A stretch of 64,000 bases of DNA from Citrifermentans bremense (lineage in GTDB: Bacteria > Desulfobacterota > Desulfuromonadia > Geobacterales > Geobacteraceae), in the NCBI RefSeq assembly GCF_014218275.1, contig NZ_AP023213.1:496001-560000 (forward strand), read 5' to 3'. Within the stretch, counting starts at the first letter, position 1; each line of letters starts with the position of its first letter. The position numbers were made by a program, and so were the translations under genes. A model generated the notes under the pieces. The model had not been told where the DNA came from, did no database searches, and worked only from the letters and a program-made list of their open reading frames with translations. Positions 62,518 to 64,000 of this stretch are shown here, in pieces.

Positions 62518-62544
62518 TAAAGTAGCGGGACAACCTGCCGATAC
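62518..62544 (+). promoter_or_regulatory. Sigma-28 (FliA) promoter of the chemoreceptor gene
   Basis: TAAA (62518-62521), 15 bp, then GCCGATAC (62537-62544) matches the flagellar sigma-28 consensus TAAA-N15-GCCGATAA at 11 of 12 positions. Transcription would begin near 62552, 37 bp before the start codon. Confidence 0.85.
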
Positions 62545-62588
62545 TCCTACCAAAGAGGCGTTGGAAAAGGATTATTCGAGGAGGCCAG

Positions 62589-64000
62589 ATGTTCAAGAAC
62601 AAACTGATGCACAAAATCCTGTCTATAGTGGGGATAAACCTCTTCATCGGCATCACCATTGTAGGGTGCCTTGCCATCTGGCTGCAGTACCGGTCGAGCA
62701 TGGAGTTGCAGGCAAAAAACAGCCGTACCATGGAAGCCGTCATTACCGAGGAGGTTGCGGCGTTCATGATGAAAGAGGATATCCAGTCGGTGGCGAACCT
62801 GGCGAAGGTGGCCAAGGAGAAGAAGTTCGGCTTCGATGTCCAGATCTTCAACAAGGAAGGAAAGGATACCGTATCCGAGAAGCTGGACCGGCAGGTAGCA
62901 GACAGTCTCGCGGCGGGCAAACGGATCGAGATCCGGCAGGTCCTGGACGGGATACACGTGCTTCGTACCGCGGTTCCGCTTGTTAACGAGGAGCGCTGCA
63001 AGCAGTGCCACGACGCCTCTGACAAGTATCTTGGGGGGCTGCTGCTCACCTCTTCCATGGAGGAGGGGTACAAGAACGCGATCAGGATGATAGCGATCCT
63101 CCTGGCGGCGGGGGTGGCCTTCTTCCTGGGCATGATGCTCTGCATGTACCTCTTCTTCAAGAAGACGGTGGTGCGCGACCTGCTCTTTTTCTCCGAGAAG
63201 CTCAAGGACATAGCCGAAGGGGAAGGGGATCTCACCAAGGAGATCCCGGTACGTTCCAACGACGAGATAGGGGACCTGGCGCGGCACATCAACCACCTGG
63301 TGCGAAAGCTGAGGGAGACGGTTACGGTCCTCTACGACCTGGCAGAGCACATCTCCATCTCTCTTTGCCACGTCTCGAGTCGGGCGCAAAAAACGGTGGT
63401 CTGCTCGGCGGACCAGAAGGACCGTTCCGAGACGGTGGCGGTGGCTACCGAGGAGATGGCCGCCACGCTCAACGTTGTCGCCGGCAACACCCACCAGGCT
63501 GCCGGGTTCTCGGCGGAGGTGGACGAGGCGGCCAGTCGCGGGATGTCGGTTGTGGACGATGCCTGCAACAGCATCGTGTCGGTGCGGGAGAACGTGGCGC
63601 AGACCCTGGAGACGGTGGGGAAACTCGAATCGTCGTCAGCGCAGATCGGTGACATCATCAACCTGATCGAGGACATAGCGGACCAAACCAAGCTGCTCGC
63701 TCTGAACGCGGCCATCGAGGCGGCTCGTGCGGGGGAGCACGGGCGCGGTTTCGCCGTTGTCGCTGACGAGGTGAAGATGCTCTCGGAGAAAACGGCCACC
63801 TCCACCAAGGAGATAGCCAAGATAATTACCAACATCCAGGTCGAAAGCCGCGAGGCGGCGCGATCCATCTCGCAGGAGCAGGAGCGGGTGGAAGACGGCG
63901 TCTCCAAGTCGCTGGCTGCCAAGGAGTGCCTGGAGAAAATCCTCGGGCTTGCCGGCGAGACGGCGCAGCTGATAAACCAGATAGCGTCGGCCACGGAAGA
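62589..64000 (+). CDS. Methyl-accepting chemotaxis protein with periplasmic c-type heme motif, 3' end cut
   Basis: At least 470 residues; the frame is open at the window edge. Helix 1 is at 10-30 ([20 protein letters not shown]) and helix 2 at about 160-185. The periplasmic domain between them ends with the c-type heme motif CKQCH (Cys137, Cys140, His141), as in the heme-bearing redox-sensing chemoreceptors known from Geobacter sulfurreducens. HAMP follows ([20 protein letters not shown]). The signalling domain has the conserved hairpin tip [27 protein letters not shown] precedes the ATG. The sigma-28 promoter places it in the flagellar/chemotaxis regulon. It likely senses redox state or a gas such as oxygen or NO. 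Confidence 0.93.
   Translation, partial: MFKNKLMHKILSIVGINLFIGITIVGCLAIWLQYRSSMELQAKNSRTMEAVITEEVAAFMMKEDIQSVANLAKVAKEKKFGFDVQIFNKEGKDTVSEKLDRQVADSLAAGKRIEIRQVLDGIHVLRTAVPLVNEERCKQCHDASDKYLGGLLLTSSMEEGYKNAIRMIAILLAAGVAFFLGMMLCMYLFFKKTVVRDLLFFSEKLKDIAEGEGDLTKEIPVRSNDEIGDLARHINHLVRKLRETVTVLYDLAEHISISLCHVSSRAQKTVVCSADQKDRSETVAVATEEMAATLNVVAGNTHQAAGFSAEVDEAASRGMSVVDDACNSIVSVRENVAQTLETVGKLESSSAQIGDIINLIEDIADQTKLLALNAAIEAARAGEHGRGFAVVADEVKMLSEKTATSTKEIAKIITNIQVESREAARSISQEQERVEDGVSKSLAAKECLEKILGLAGETAQLINQIASATE

Noticed and set aside
62460-62588. GEMM-type cyclic dinucleotide riboswitch before the chemoreceptor
   Set aside because: Leader similarity was limited to short words; the conserved core is missing, and the same bases form a perfect sigma-28 promoter whose transcript starts after them.

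Overview
The window looks like chromosome from a Geobacter-type member of the Desulfuromonadota (Geobacter, Citrifermentans or Geomonas). It is GC-rich. It carries a chemoreceptor with a periplasmic c-type heme motif, a c-type cytochrome remnant, many PAS and histidine-kinase sensors, a NifX-type cofactor-binding protein, bacterioferritin, and family-typical intergenic palindromes. This placement comes from gene content and protein style, not from a database search. No tRNA or rRNA gene was recognised.

Layout. 0-2.2 kb: the end of an MBOAT acyltransferase gene and its SGNH partner, a polysaccharide O-acetylation pair. 2.3-8.9 kb (minus strand): a membrane sensor kinase broken by one in-frame amber codon, a small membrane protein, a NifX-type protein with a promoter and operator-like palindrome, an AT-rich 40-bp tandem repeat, PsiE, a GT61 glycosyltransferase and MarC. 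8.9-15.6 kb (minus): a Cache-PAS hybrid kinase, a NitT/TauT-type ABC ATPase and double-domain permease without a binding protein, and a 6S-like RNA candidate. 15.6-26 kb (minus): a long unidirectional cluster of TetR regulator, UbiB/ABC1-like kinase, LolD-like ATPase, fused LolC/E-like permease, LolA-like periplasmic protein and beta-barrel, ending in an unusual fusion of a cyclic-nucleotide-binding domain, a degenerate sigma-54-activator AAA+ domain and a membrane polyferredoxin. Two copies of a palindromic intergenic element lie inside this cluster.

26-41.5 kb (plus): a lipoprotein, a frameshifted cytochrome c, then a tightly packed set of genes: YdbH/AsmA-like lipid-bridge protein, YdbL-like lipoprotein, a 2738-residue exported beta-propeller/TPR/CHAT protease-like protein, an SH3 protein and an M48 metalloprotease. 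This is the best candidate in the window for an undescribed system: an envelope machine with two proteases built on a YdbH-YdbL core. 41.5-45.7 kb: a binding protein, HisKA_3 kinase and NarL-type regulator operon. 46-47.7 kb: small stress-type proteins (CsbD, two tiny membrane proteins, an exported Met/acidic protein). 47.8-50.4 kb: a GGDEF-EAL protein.

50.6-64 kb is mostly metabolic: MerA/Lpd-type flavoprotein plus TVP38 membrane protein, pyruvate dehydrogenase E1alpha/E1beta/E2 behind a clear sigma-70 promoter, Glu/Leu-type amino acid dehydrogenase, rhomboid protease, uracil phosphoribosyltransferase with uracil permease, bacterioferritin behind a 12-bp perfect palindrome, a single-PAS protein, and a heme-motif chemoreceptor (cut by the window end) behind a textbook sigma-28 promoter.
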